From the NCBI GenBank assembly GCA_964531205.1, contig CAZHGH010000032.1, forward strand, positions 1 through 31,912: DNA of 31,912 bases. The letters run 5' to 3'. Position numbers and translations under genes: made by a program. Origin of the DNA: JAICWY01 sp964531205. Lineage in GTDB: Bacteria; Vulcanimicrobiota; Vulcanimicrobiia; Vulcanimicrobiales; Vulcanimicrobiaceae. Of the stretch, positions 1-7,425 are shown one piece after another. Under the pieces are notes generated by a model. It was not told the origin of the DNA and did not search any database. It saw only the letters and a list, made by a program, of their open reading frames with translations. Numbering within the stretch: position 1 is the stretch's first letter; each line of letters opens with the position of its first letter.

Positions 1-2
1 TG

Positions 3-377
3 CTGTTGATGCAGCAGTCCACTACCATTGCCGGCATGGACGTGCGTTTCGATTCATTCTCCGTACCTGCGATGGGACGCAGCGTCAGAGCCGTGCTGTT
101 TTCAGCGCAACAAGCCGCTCAATTGCATTCGCCCGCGATCGTTCCGGGACAACCTGCGATTTTATTCTCCGTTACCGACCAGCAAGATCGTGCTGTACCG
201 AACGGCATCGGCATCGTTGCGCCCGGGAAGCCGCGTCTTATCGGCGGATTATTATTAGGTGCGAACGTGCAATCGTATCCGGCGATTGTAGTTGCTTCTG
301 CGCCTTATTTTCCGGTGCTTATTTTGGGTGTCGCCGTTCTCTTAATCGGAATAGTAAGATTTAGTATGCGGCGTTAA
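3..377 (+). CDS. C-terminal part of an unidentified membrane protein (5' partial)
   Basis: The reading frame is open to the left edge of the window and ends at TAA 375-377, so this is probably the end of a longer gene. A TTG at 6 followed by ATG at 9 could act as starts, but no ribosome binding site can be seen. The visible ~123 residues are soluble and beta-rich (repeated Val/Ile/Gly/Pro), then end in one strong hydrophobic segment (about residues 97-117, PYFPVLILGVAVLLIGIV) and a short basic tail (RFSMRR). That pattern suggests an extracytoplasmic domain anchored by a C-terminal transmembrane helix. I do not recognise the family. It precedes the pilus operon on the same strand, separated by a regulatory-looking gap. 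Confidence 0.5.
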   Translation: MLMQQSTTIAGMDVRFDSFSVPAMGRSVRAVLFSAQQAAQLHSPAIVPGQPAILFSVTDQQDRAVPNGIGIVAPGKPRLIGGLLLGANVQSYPAIVVASAPYFPVLILGVAVLLIGIVRFSMRR

Positions 378-421
378 TGCGCTAACGCTAATTGACGTTT
401 AGTCAATATTGCCGTTAACGC
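371..421. promoter_or_regulatory. Cluster of inverted repeats upstream of the pilus operon (possible operator)
   Basis: ATTGAC (391-396) and GTCAAT (402-407) form a perfect 6-bp inverted repeat around a 5-nt centre. It is flanked by GCGTTAA (371-377), CTAACGC (382-388) and GTTAACGC (414-421), which are direct and inverted copies of one GCGTTA/TAACGC word. No T-run follows, so this is unlikely to be a terminator. It lies just upstream of the predicted pilus promoter, which suits an operator. No regulator can be named from sequence alone. Confidence 0.35.
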
Positions 422-433
422 GCGAAGTAAGCC

Positions 434-463
434 TTGTCGAGTTACGGCGCGAGACCTTATAAA
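434..463 (+). promoter_or_regulatory. Predicted sigma70-type promoter of the pilus operon
   Basis: TTGTCG (434-439) is separated by exactly 17 nt from TTATAA (457-462). The expected transcription start is near 470, about 20 nt before the ATG at 491, which leaves room for the GGGAG at 480-484. This spacing and the placement in the only sizeable gap before the operon support the call; it rests on motif match alone. Confidence 0.5.
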
Positions 464-490
464 TCTGCTATGGCCCCGTGGGAGACATGC

Positions 491-1033
491 ATGAAAGCAC
501 GTCGCTTTCTCGTATTCGCCGCAGTTGCGATCTTCACGGTATTGGCGAGGGCTTATGCATCAGGTCCTGAGCCGGTAGCCGTGACGGGAAGCGTCATACA
601 AACATGCACTGCGTGGACGCCAAATGGCGCTCTGAGCTTCTCGCCTAACTATGACGTGTTCAGCTTGACGGCGCCAACCGGTTCAACTTCTCTCACGACA
701 AAATGCACGAAGGGTGCATCCGTAACGTTCGCCGCTAATGGTGGTCTGAATTACACGCATGCGACCTCGGGCTTTCGTGCAATGAGCGACGGAAGCAGTC
801 ACTATCTCAACTATCAGCTCTATCAGAATAGCGGCCTTTCCACGGTATGGGGTTTTTCAACCAGTACCGGAGCCGGAACGGCGGTCAACGAGACCGGCTT
901 AGGCAATGCCGCGGGTGAAACGATGACGCTCAGCCTGTACGGACAGATTCCGGCTCAACAGGACGTGTTCGTTTCATCATCTTCTAAAACGCTGCTCTAT
1001 CAAGATACTGTCACCGTCACTGTGAACTACTGA
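491..1033 (+). CDS. Secreted SCPU-domain (spore coat U) pilin, first copy; likely pilus shaft subunit
   Basis: This 180-residue protein has a Sec signal peptide (MKARRFLVFAAVAIFTVL...) followed by one spore coat protein U domain, the pilin fold of archaic chaperone-usher pili. After the signal comes an alternating hydrophobic stretch (PVAVTGSVIQTC) that fits a donor-strand extension, then a Cys pair (TC..KCTKG), the conserved ALSFSPNYDVFS motif, and the C-terminal beta-strand motif YQDTVTVTVNY. ATG 491 is chosen over the longer frame from 434 because GGGAG sits 6 nt upstream and the signal peptide starts there. It is closely similar to the next gene (shared SFSPNYDVFS, DGSSHYL, GLGN, MTLS.YG). 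It opens an operon with chaperone and usher, so a major or minor shaft role is likely. Confidence 0.88.
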   Translation: MKARRFLVFAAVAIFTVLARAYASGPEPVAVTGSVIQTCTAWTPNGALSFSPNYDVFSLTAPTGSTSLTTKCTKGASVTFAANGGLNYTHATSGFRAMSDGSSHYLNYQLYQNSGLSTVWGFSTSTGAGTAVNETGLGNAAGETMTLSLYGQIPAQQDVFVSSSSKTLLYQDTVTVTVNY

Positions 1034-1052
1034 CACTGAAAGGCAAACGATC

Positions 1053-1595
1053 ATGAAGTCTCTCTATGTGTTCGTTGCAACGGCGGTGGCATCGCTCGTT
1101 ATGGCTGCACCCGCCTTCGCGACGTCGCAAACCTCTAATGTGACGATCAATTCGACCGTCCAACAATCTTGCACAACATTTACCTCTGCCGGGGCGTTGA
1201 CGTTCTCGCCGAATTACGACGTCTTCAGCAGTACGGCACCGACGGGCAACACATCGCTTACGACAAACTGCACGAAAGGCGCGGCCGTGTCGTTCTCCGT
1301 CGATGGCGGCGGCCACGCGGGCAGCGGCTCCATCTCCGGAGATCGTGCGCTGACCGACGGCAGCTCGCACTACCTCAGCTACGAGCTTGCATCGGACAGC
1401 GGATTCACATCTCCTTGGCAATTTACGACAGGCGGCGGCACCGGGCAAAATCAGACCGGTCTCGGCAACACCACCGGTGAGAAAATGACGCTCAGCATCT
1501 ATGGGCGCATTCCGGCCGGCCAAGATGCGTACGTCGGCTCGACCGCTACCACGCTTCTATACCAAGATACAGTAGTTGCATCCGTAAATTACTAA
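1053..1595 (+). CDS. Secreted SCPU-domain pilin, second copy; likely pilus shaft subunit
   Basis: This 180-residue protein is a close paralogue of the preceding gene and lies 19 nt after it. It has a signal peptide (MKSLYVFVATAVASLVMAAPAFA), a short post-signal extension rich in alternating Val/Ile/Ser (SNVTINSTVQQSC) that fits a donor strand, then an SCPU domain with paired cysteines (SC...NCTKGA) and the terminal motif YQDTVVASVNY. Glycine-rich loops (VDGGGHAGSGS) separate the strands. In Csu-type pili the first pilin genes encode the shaft. Which of the two near-identical copies is the major subunit cannot be told from sequence. Confidence 0.88.
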   Translation: MKSLYVFVATAVASLVMAAPAFATSQTSNVTINSTVQQSCTTFTSAGALTFSPNYDVFSSTAPTGNTSLTTNCTKGAAVSFSVDGGGHAGSGSISGDRALTDGSSHYLSYELASDSGFTSPWQFTTGGGTGQNQTGLGNTTGEKMTLSIYGRIPAGQDAYVGSTATTLLYQDTVVASVNY

Positions 1596-1620
1596 GGAAC
1601 TGCGAAGGGCCGGAGAGACT

Positions 1621-2148
1621 ATGAACGTGCGGAGGTATTCCGCGGTGCTGGCCGCGCTCGTTGCCGGATTGTTTTCTGTGTTGCCGTTGGGTGTGACGGC
1701 GACGCAGAAGCAAAGCGTCGCGAGTTCCGTGCAAGTGAAAGCCACGGTCACGCAGCAGTGTTCGATCTCCACGTCACCGATTGCATTTACACTCGGCATC
1801 GGTTACGTTCAGGCGCCGGGGAAGTCTACGTACAAGCAGAGTTCTGTCGGCCTTCGCTGCACGAAAGGCGCATCGGTTGCAGTCGGCTTGGATCGCGGAC
1901 AGTATAGCGGCAATACCGATGCACGTTTCGGCAGCCGTTCGATGAAGCTGAGCACTTCTGCGAGCTATCTAGGCTACGAATTGTGTCACGACTCGTCGTG
2001 CGCAAGCGTATGGTTGCCTTCCGGATATACGTACGTTTCGCCGACGGATGCAGGTTCCAGCGTCCCGGTTTGGGCGCGCATCGTTACGGGGCAGCGCGTT
2101 TTCCTTGGATCTTACGCCGATTCCGTAACCGCCAGCGTGAACTTCTGA
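1621..2148 (+). CDS. Secreted SCPU-domain pilin, third and more divergent copy
   Basis: This 175-residue protein has a signal peptide (MNVRRYSAVLAALVAGLFSVLPLGVTA), an N-terminal extension (SVASSVQVKATVTQQC) compatible with donor-strand exchange, an SCPU domain and the usual C-terminal strand (YADSVTASVNF). Unlike the first two copies it carries a second close Cys pair (ELCHDSSCASVW), suggesting an extra disulfide, and it lacks the SPNYDVFS motif. GGAG lies just upstream of ATG 1621. Its divergence suggests a specialised minor subunit or adaptor near the tip, comparable in gene order to csuA or csuB of Acinetobacter; this role is inferred. Confidence 0.85.
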   Translation: MNVRRYSAVLAALVAGLFSVLPLGVTATQKQSVASSVQVKATVTQQCSISTSPIAFTLGIGYVQAPGKSTYKQSSVGLRCTKGASVAVGLDRGQYSGNTDARFGSRSMKLSTSASYLGYELCHDSSCASVWLPSGYTYVSPTDAGSSVPVWARIVTGQRVFLGSYADSVTASVNF

Positions 2149-2154
2149 GGCTCT

Positions 2155-2463
2155 ATGAAACATCTTCTGTTGGCGGTCTTTTGCATAGCGTTTGCGGGGA
2201 GCGCAACGGTGACGTATGCAAACACTGCTTCTAAAAGCATGCCGGTAAGCGCACAGATCGTTCCCGGCAATTCCGTCAGCGCGTTCATCGTCAATGGTAC
2301 CGTGCAAACTGTGGTTCGCAGCGATTCGGGTCCAAATACAGCGGTGGTTTTGCCATACGGGGCCCCACCTCTTCAAGTTTCATTCGAACTCGATAAGAAC
2401 GACATTATCACCGAGCAGACCACGTGGGACCCCTCACTCAATCTTCTTACGATAGATTTTTAA
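2155..2463 (+). CDS. Small secreted protein of unknown function inside the pilus operon
   Basis: This 102-residue ORF starts 6 nt after the third pilin. It has a clear signal peptide (MKHLLLAVFCIAFAGSATVTYA) and a mature part of only about 80 residues that is Val/Ser/Asn-rich and beta-prone. The mature part has no cysteine and none of the SCPU signature motifs. It ends in a hydrophobic strand (LLTIDF). Its slot between the pilins and the chaperone corresponds to the position of csuB in csu operons, but I see no homology to csuB. It could be a very small subunit, a usher-gating factor or an assembly accessory protein. I do not recognise it. Confidence 0.7.
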   Translation: MKHLLLAVFCIAFAGSATVTYANTASKSMPVSAQIVPGNSVSAFIVNGTVQTVVRSDSGPNTAVVLPYGAPPLQVSFELDKNDIITEQTTWDPSLNLLTIDF

Positions 2464-2474
2464 CGGAGCAAGTT

Positions 2475-3242
2475 ATGTTTCTCTGCCCGATAAAACGCGT
2501 CATGGTTGCGGCAACAGCCGCCTTGGCTTGGGTCGCCGGAATGGCACCCGTCTCCGCAGGACAGTTCGACGTAAAGCCGATCCGCATCACACTGACCAGC
2601 GATGCGGTCAGCGATACGCTCACGATCGAGAATCAAGCAAACATGCCGCTGCGCCTTCAAATCGGTGGGTACGCATGGACGTCGGACGCAACGGGCAACG
2701 TTCGTCTCGCGCCAACGGACGATCTTATCGTGTTTCCAACGCTCGTAACGATCAATCCGATGGAACATCGCAATATTCGCATCGGATTCAGCGGTACGCC
2801 GTCGCAACGCGAGAAAACATATCGCATTACGCTCGATGAGCTTCCTTCCCTCGAAAGCCAACTTGGCGCGCAGCAAAGCCAAGGTCTCGTGGTTCGGACT
2901 CGCGTTACCGTTCCGGTATTTTACGAACCGCAAAATCCTGTTCAAAAGGCCGAGCTTGCCGACGTCCGCGTCTCCCGTGGTACGGTTCACGCGGTGTTTG
3001 CCAACACTGGCAACGTCCATACGATCGTACGCGAGGTCGGCATTATCGCTCGCGATGGAGCGGGTCACAAAGTTTACGAGAACGACATTAAGGGATGGTA
3101 CGTCCTGGCTGGGCAAAATCGCGACTTCGTCGCAACCATACCGCGTAACCGGTGCGCGAACGTTCGCGAAGTCTCTGTCGCCCTGGCGAGTGATGCCGGG
3201 AATTTCACGCGTAACGCAACGGTGACCGGCTGCAGTAAATGA
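2475..3242 (+). CDS. Periplasmic pilus chaperone, PapD/CsuC-like
   Basis: This 255-residue protein has a signal peptide (VAATAALAWVAGMAPVSAG) and the PapD-like two-immunoglobulin layout. The first domain holds the family hallmark around residues 86-120: VFPTLVTINPMEHRNIRIGF followed by KTYRITLDELP, where the central Arg/Lys anchor the subunit C-terminus. The second domain (about 135-250) contains a late Cys pair (RCANV...GCSK). ATG 2475 is preferred over the longer frame from 2424 because CGGAG lies 6 nt upstream and the signal peptide begins there. Its stop overlaps the usher start as ATGA at 3239-3242, implying translational coupling. It would bind pilin subunits after Sec export and deliver them to the usher. 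Confidence 0.9.
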   Translation: MFLCPIKRVMVAATAALAWVAGMAPVSAGQFDVKPIRITLTSDAVSDTLTIENQANMPLRLQIGGYAWTSDATGNVRLAPTDDLIVFPTLVTINPMEHRNIRIGFSGTPSQREKTYRITLDELPSLESQLGAQQSQGLVVRTRVTVPVFYEPQNPVQKAELADVRVSRGTVHAVFANTGNVHTIVREVGIIARDGAGHKVYENDIKGWYVLAGQNRDFVATIPRNRCANVREVSVALASDAGNFTRNATVTGCSK

Positions 3243-5569
3243 TTGACCGTCTGCGCGCTGCAGTCTGCGTTCTCGTTTGCGCCGGCATGGTCGCGGCAAA
3301 TGCGACCCCCGTTGGAGCAGCGCAGGAATCTGCTTCGCAGCAGCAAGAGCAGCAGCGTGCGCTGTTGACCATTCGCATTAATACGATACTCAAGTCTGAA
3401 GTCACGGTGATTCTTCGAGGGACCGACGTGCTCGTGAAGCGTTCGGACCTCGTGGAGGCGGGCTTGCGCGGGTTTAAGTTCAACGACGAAGCTACGCCGG
3501 ACAATTGGATCTCGCTTGCGTCTCTCGCTCCAGGACTCACGTATCGCGTCGACGACACGAATTTGATCCTCGACTTGTCGGTTTCGGGCGAGCATTTTGG
3601 CGAAGGTACGGCGATTAACGTGCAACGCCACGAAGTTCTGCATCTTACGCGTCCCGTGCGGAGCGTTTTCGCTAACTACGCCATCGGCGGCTCGACACGC
3701 GGCGGCGCAATAGCGTCCATGGAAGCCGGCTCACGTATCGGCGCCGGCGTGCTGGACACAACGTGGAGCCTCGCATCGCGTGAAACGTATCAGCAAAATC
3801 TCACGCGCTGGATCGTGGACGAGCCCTCAACGTCGAAGCGCCTCATTGCCGGTGATTTTTTCATCGACACCGGCGATCTCGGAGGCGCGGTATCATTTGC
3901 AGGCTTTAGCAGCGAGCGGTATTTCGGATTCAACACAGGAATCGTACGCAGCGTTCTGCCCGGCGTCACGGGCACCGTCGATACGCCGTCGATTGCGAAC
4001 ATTTATATAAACGGCACGCTCTACCGGCAAGAGACACTGGCGCCTGGACAATTCAATTTGCAAAACCTTCCAGTGCAGAACGGTGCGAGCAACATGCAGG
4101 TTGTCGTCACCGACGCGTTCGGGCGCCAGCAGGTTTTCAATAAATCGTTTTATGCCAGCGATGCTCTATTGAGCCCGGGGCTGACCGATTTCCAGTACGG
4201 TATCGGCGTAATTCGTCCAAGCCTGGGTGAAGCACCGGTTACCGGCGCCGGATTCGCGGGGCGTTACGCTGCGGGCGTAACGCAAAACCTTACGGCAGGC
4301 GCCCGCGTGGAATTCGCCGGCCGCATTTTTAGTTTGGGTCCGATTATTGCGCTGCGCTTGCATCAGGGCGTTTTGGGTCTCGGTGCGGCGGCGAGTGAGG
4401 ATGCGGGGACCGCGGGAACCGCCGGCTTGGCATCTTATCAGTACATTTCGCCCCGGTTCAATCTTGCTGCGTCGTTCCGGTACCAGTCGCCTCGCTACGC
4501 GACGCTTTCCGTACCGGCGGCGTTCGACCGTCCCGTCACGACGGCGAACCTGAGCTTCGGCATTCCGGTTGGGCCGCGGACTTCGCTCACGCTGTCGCTG
4601 CTGAACGATCACTTCCGCGATGCGGGGTCTCAAAATCAGCTGCAGTTCGCTCAGTGGAGAACGCTCTCGAGTATTGCAACGCTCGAGGTCACGGAGACGT
4701 TCTCAACGTACGCCGGAACCAAGCACGTTGGACTTGCCACGCAGATCAACTTCACGCCTCGTGCCAACGAGAGTGCGTCATTCGGTGCAACGTCCAATGA
4801 CGGCCGTCCGGGCGTCACTGCAAACTTCGATCGCGCCGTAGGCGTCCAGGCACCGTCGCTTGGGTACGACGTCGGCGTAAACGCATCAAGAGATAACGTT
4901 GCAATGTACGGTCAGGCACAGTATCGCTGGCAGTACGGCGACGATTTGGCGAACGTGAACTTTTCAAACGGCTCAAAGGACGTACTGTTAAATGCAGCCG
5001 GCGGCCTGGTCTTCATCGGCGGCAAAATGTTTGCCACGCGGCCGCTTTCGGATAGTTACGCTTTGGTGGATGCGGGACTTCCCGGAGTACGTGTATTCGC
5101 GAATAACGTTCAAATCGGTAGGACGAACCGCAGCGGCTTCCTGATTGTTCCGGAACTAGAATCGTACTTCGGAAATCAAATAACTATCGATCCGGCCGAT
5201 ACGCCCATGAACACGCGTATCGAAGCGACCGCGCAAAACGTTGTGCCGATGGCACGGACCGGAGCGATCGTACGCTTCGATCTGCGCCCCGTGCGAACGG
5301 TAACCGGACGTCTTCGGATTCGCGCAGGAAACGGATCGTTTGCGGTGCCGGCATATGGTATTTTCGAGCTGCAACTTGCGGACAAGATCGTCACGTCGGA
5401 CATCGGTGACGGAGGCGAATTTTATTTCGAAAATGTGCCCGCCGGTCAATATCACGGCAAAGTCCGCTACCGTGGTGGCGCGTGCGCTATGACCGTTACG
5501 GTGCCGGCCGGATCAGCGCCATTTGTAAAACTCGGCACACTCCTATGCGACGAGAAGGGCATCATATGA
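3239..5569 (+). CDS. Outer-membrane fimbrial usher, CsuD/FimD-like
   Basis: This 776-residue protein has a signal peptide (to about residue 28), an N-terminal chaperone-docking domain (about 42-135), and then the translocation barrel beginning with the usher motif GDFFIDTGDLGG (205-216). A plug domain follows at about 242-305 (TVDTPSIANIYINGTLYR ... VTDAFGRQQ). Long beta-barrel strands run to about residue 660, and a C-terminal periplasmic domain ends in a Cys pair (GACAMTV ... LLCDEKG). The length is on the short side for archaic ushers, but every region is present. It overlaps the chaperone gene (ATGA) and the following SCPU gene (ATGA at 5566-5569). Ushers form the assembly and secretion pore for pilin polymerisation. 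Confidence 0.93.
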   Translation: MIDRLRAAVCVLVCAGMVAANATPVGAAQESASQQQEQQRALLTIRINTILKSEVTVILRGTDVLVKRSDLVEAGLRGFKFNDEATPDNWISLASLAPGLTYRVDDTNLILDLSVSGEHFGEGTAINVQRHEVLHLTRPVRSVFANYAIGGSTRGGAIASMEAGSRIGAGVLDTTWSLASRETYQQNLTRWIVDEPSTSKRLIAGDFFIDTGDLGGAVSFAGFSSERYFGFNTGIVRSVLPGVTGTVDTPSIANIYINGTLYRQETLAPGQFNLQNLPVQNGASNMQVVVTDAFGRQQVFNKSFYASDALLSPGLTDFQYGIGVIRPSLGEAPVTGAGFAGRYAAGVTQNLTAGARVEFAGRIFSLGPIIALRLHQGVLGLGAAASEDAGTAGTAGLASYQYISPRFNLAASFRYQSPRYATLSVPAAFDRPVTTANLSFGIPVGPRTSLTLSLLNDHFRDAGSQNQLQFAQWRTLSSIATLEVTETFSTYAGTKHVGLATQINFTPRANESASFGATSNDGRPGVTANFDRAVGVQAPSLGYDVGVNASRDNVAMYGQAQYRWQYGDDLANVNFSNGSKDVLLNAAGGLVFIGGKMFATRPLSDSYALVDAGLPGVRVFANNVQIGRTNRSGFLIVPELESYFGNQITIDPADTPMNTRIEATAQNVVPMARTGAIVRFDLRPVRTVTGRLRIRAGNGSFAVPAYGIFELQLADKIVTSDIGDGGEFYFENVPAGQYHGKVRYRGGACAMTVTVPAGSAPFVKLGTLLCDEKGII

Positions 5570-6084
5570 AGTACCGTTTGATATTCTTGCCGCTCTTGAC
5601 GTTTGCCGTCATGCTTGTGGCCGTCGCACTTATGCAAGGAAAGGCGCAGGCTGGGACGTGCACCATTAATTCGAGCGGATTGAGCATTGCAAGCTACAAC
5701 GTCTTCACGAGTACGGACCAGGTCATTCCGGAAGCAAGTGGTGTTTTGAGCGTTCACTGCAGCGGCATGTCGAGCTCGACGGCAACCACTATCAAAATCG
5801 GCATGTCCGGCGCAAACTCGAGTACGACCTATCAGAACCCCGTTATTACGATGGCCTCTTATAATTTGACGTATACTCTAACAGTACCGGGGAACTCCAG
5901 CCTCACCTGGAACCTAACGAACGTATACTCGACCACTGCCACGGGCAACGGTGGCGGAAACATCAATTTTAACGTTCCGGCGTTCAATATTGACGTTGTA
6001 GCGCTCCAAGACGTCGGTGTGGGAACGACGTACAGCGGAAATGTCTACTTTACGTTTACGTGCACTGGTGGGTCTACGTGTTGA
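5566..6084 (+). CDS. Secreted SCPU-domain protein, probable pilus tip subunit
   Basis: This 172-residue protein has a hydrophobic signal peptide (LIFLPLLTFAVMLVAVALMQGKAQA) and one SCPU-like domain. ATG 5566 overlaps the usher stop (ATGA) and is preceded by GAGAAGGG, so it is chosen over the longer frame from 5482. The mature chain starts almost directly at the first cysteine (AGTCTINSS), so the 12-16-residue donor-strand extension of the three upstream pilins is absent. A subunit with no donor strand can only sit at the distal end. It also ends in a Cys-containing tail (TFTCTGGSTC) rather than the usual D.V...VN[YF]. CsuE, in the same operon slot, is about twice this length with a separate adhesin domain that is not seen here. 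Confidence 0.82.
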   Translation: MKYRLIFLPLLTFAVMLVAVALMQGKAQAGTCTINSSGLSIASYNVFTSTDQVIPEASGVLSVHCSGMSSSTATTIKIGMSGANSSTTYQNPVITMASYNLTYTLTVPGNSSLTWNLTNVYSTTATGNGGGNINFNVPAFNIDVVALQDVGVGTTYSGNVYFTFTCTGGSTC

Positions 6085-6093
6085 ACGCCGCTG

Positions 6094-7425
6094 TTAGAAA
6101 TTCGTCCCGCTCGAGAACGTAAAACCTTCAATCTTCGCAGCCGGAACCACGAGCGAATATGCATAGCCGCCGGTGCGATGCAACGCGTTCGAAAATTCGC
6201 AATTGCGAAGTGCTTCCAAGATGCTTTGATTGAAGCGCATGTTTCGCACGCCACCGGCAATTTCGCCGTTTTCGATCAGGAACGTGCCGTCGCGCGTCAT
6301 TCCCGTAACGATGGCTTTCTTTTGGTCGACCGTTCGAATGTACCAAAAGCGCGTGATCAGTAATCCGCGTTTCGTTTCGGCAACGAGTTCGTTGACGGAT
6401 TTGCGTCCCGGCGCGACGACGAGATGCATCGCTTGCGGGCCGGCAGCGTTTGGTGCCGGAAGGGCGTGGCCGGTGTTCGGGCGGCCGAGTTTGTGCGCCC
6501 AATAACTATCGGTGACAATGTTGCGCGCAACGCCGTCTTCGATTAGCGAGAGGCGCTGCGTCGGCTGGCCTTCGTAGTCGAACGGCTGACCGGGATTGAG
6601 CGGATGCGCGTAATCGTCGGTGATGGTGACGTCGTCGCCGAGATACTGCTTCCCCAATCCGTCGCTCAAAAATGACGATCCCTCATCGAATGACTGCGCG
6701 GAAAAGTGATCCGCTAGGTATACGAGGAGCTCGCCGAACGCAGCCGGTTCTAAAATGACCGTCCATGGGCCCGGTTCGACCGTGCGAGGTTTCGCCGAGT
6801 CAAAGGCTTTTTTAGCGGACGTTTCGCCGATCGCATGCGCGTCGAGCCGTGTAACGTCGTTGTCGTAGCCTTCTCCAAAACCGGTGGAATCGGCCGCGGT
6901 CATCTTCACGTTTACGCCCGCTTCGGTACCGTCGAATGATGCGCAGGCGCCGCTCGAGTTCACGATGGTGATTCCGCTGGCCGAGGTGGTTACAAATCCG
7001 GCGCACCAATATCCGCGCGATTCCGCAGTCTTGAAGATTGCATCCGCCATTGCGGCGCGCTGTTCGGGGGTCGCGTGCGCCGTTAGATCGACGAACCCGC
7101 CCTCGGGTGTTTCGGTTTTGCCGCCGAGCGGCAGAGGCGGTAAGTCCGGATCTTCCGGTGAGAGTTTTGCAATTTCGATCGCGCGCTGCACGACGTCTTT
7201 GAGATCTCCGTCCTCCAGCATGTTCGTTGTTGCAACGCCGGTTCGCTTTCCGATGATTGCACGAACGCGAACCGAGATATCGGAGTCCGCGACGTTTTGG
7301 TGCACCGCGTTGTGCGTGAATCGCGTCAGTTCGTTCTTACCGCTGGCAATCATCACTTCGGTTGCAGTCGCATCGGAAAGCTCGAGCACGCGTTTGGCAA
7401 GATGTTCGCGTTGAGCGCTATCCAC
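6094..7425 (-). CDS. TldE/PmbA-family metalloprotease partner subunit
   Basis: This 443-residue protein matches the TldD/PmbA family over its length: an N-terminal domain with MIASGKNELTRFTHNAVHQNV, a central strand/helix domain, and the C-terminal signature containing GLLITRFWYI, TGMTRDGTFLIENGEIAG and VRNMRFNQS. It lacks a HExxxH site, as expected for the TldE subunit, which pairs with TldD to form the active heterodimer. The start is GTG 7425 with GGAG 9 nt upstream; it overlaps the end of tldD by 8 nt, so the two are translationally coupled. TldD/TldE degrade or process small, poorly structured peptides in the cytoplasm (known substrates in Escherichia coli include microcin B17 precursor and CcdA). 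The substrate here is unknown. Confidence 0.9.
   Translation of the reverse strand: MDSAQREHLAKRVLELSDATATEVMIASGKNELTRFTHNAVHQNVADSDISVRVRAIIGKRTGVATTNMLEDGDLKDVVQRAIEIAKLSPEDPDLPPLPLGGKTETPEGGFVDLTAHATPEQRAAMADAIFKTAESRGYWCAGFVTTSASGITIVNSSGACASFDGTEAGVNVKMTAADSTGFGEGYDNDVTRLDAHAIGETSAKKAFDSAKPRTVEPGPWTVILEPAAFGELLVYLADHFSAQSFDEGSSFLSDGLGKQYLGDDVTITDDYAHPLNPGQPFDYEGQPTQRLSLIEDGVARNIVTDSYWAHKLGRPNTGHALPAPNAAGPQAMHLVVAPGRKSVNELVAETKRGLLITRFWYIRTVDQKKAIVTGMTRDGTFLIENGEIAGGVRNMRFNQSILEALRNCEFSNALHRTGGYAYSLVVPAAKIEGFTFSSGTNF

Noticed and set aside
2460..3299. 279-residue minus-strand ORF opposite the pilus chaperone
   Set aside because: Arg/His/Cys-rich composition with no domain; the plus-strand chaperone has clear PapD motifs and ATGA coupling.
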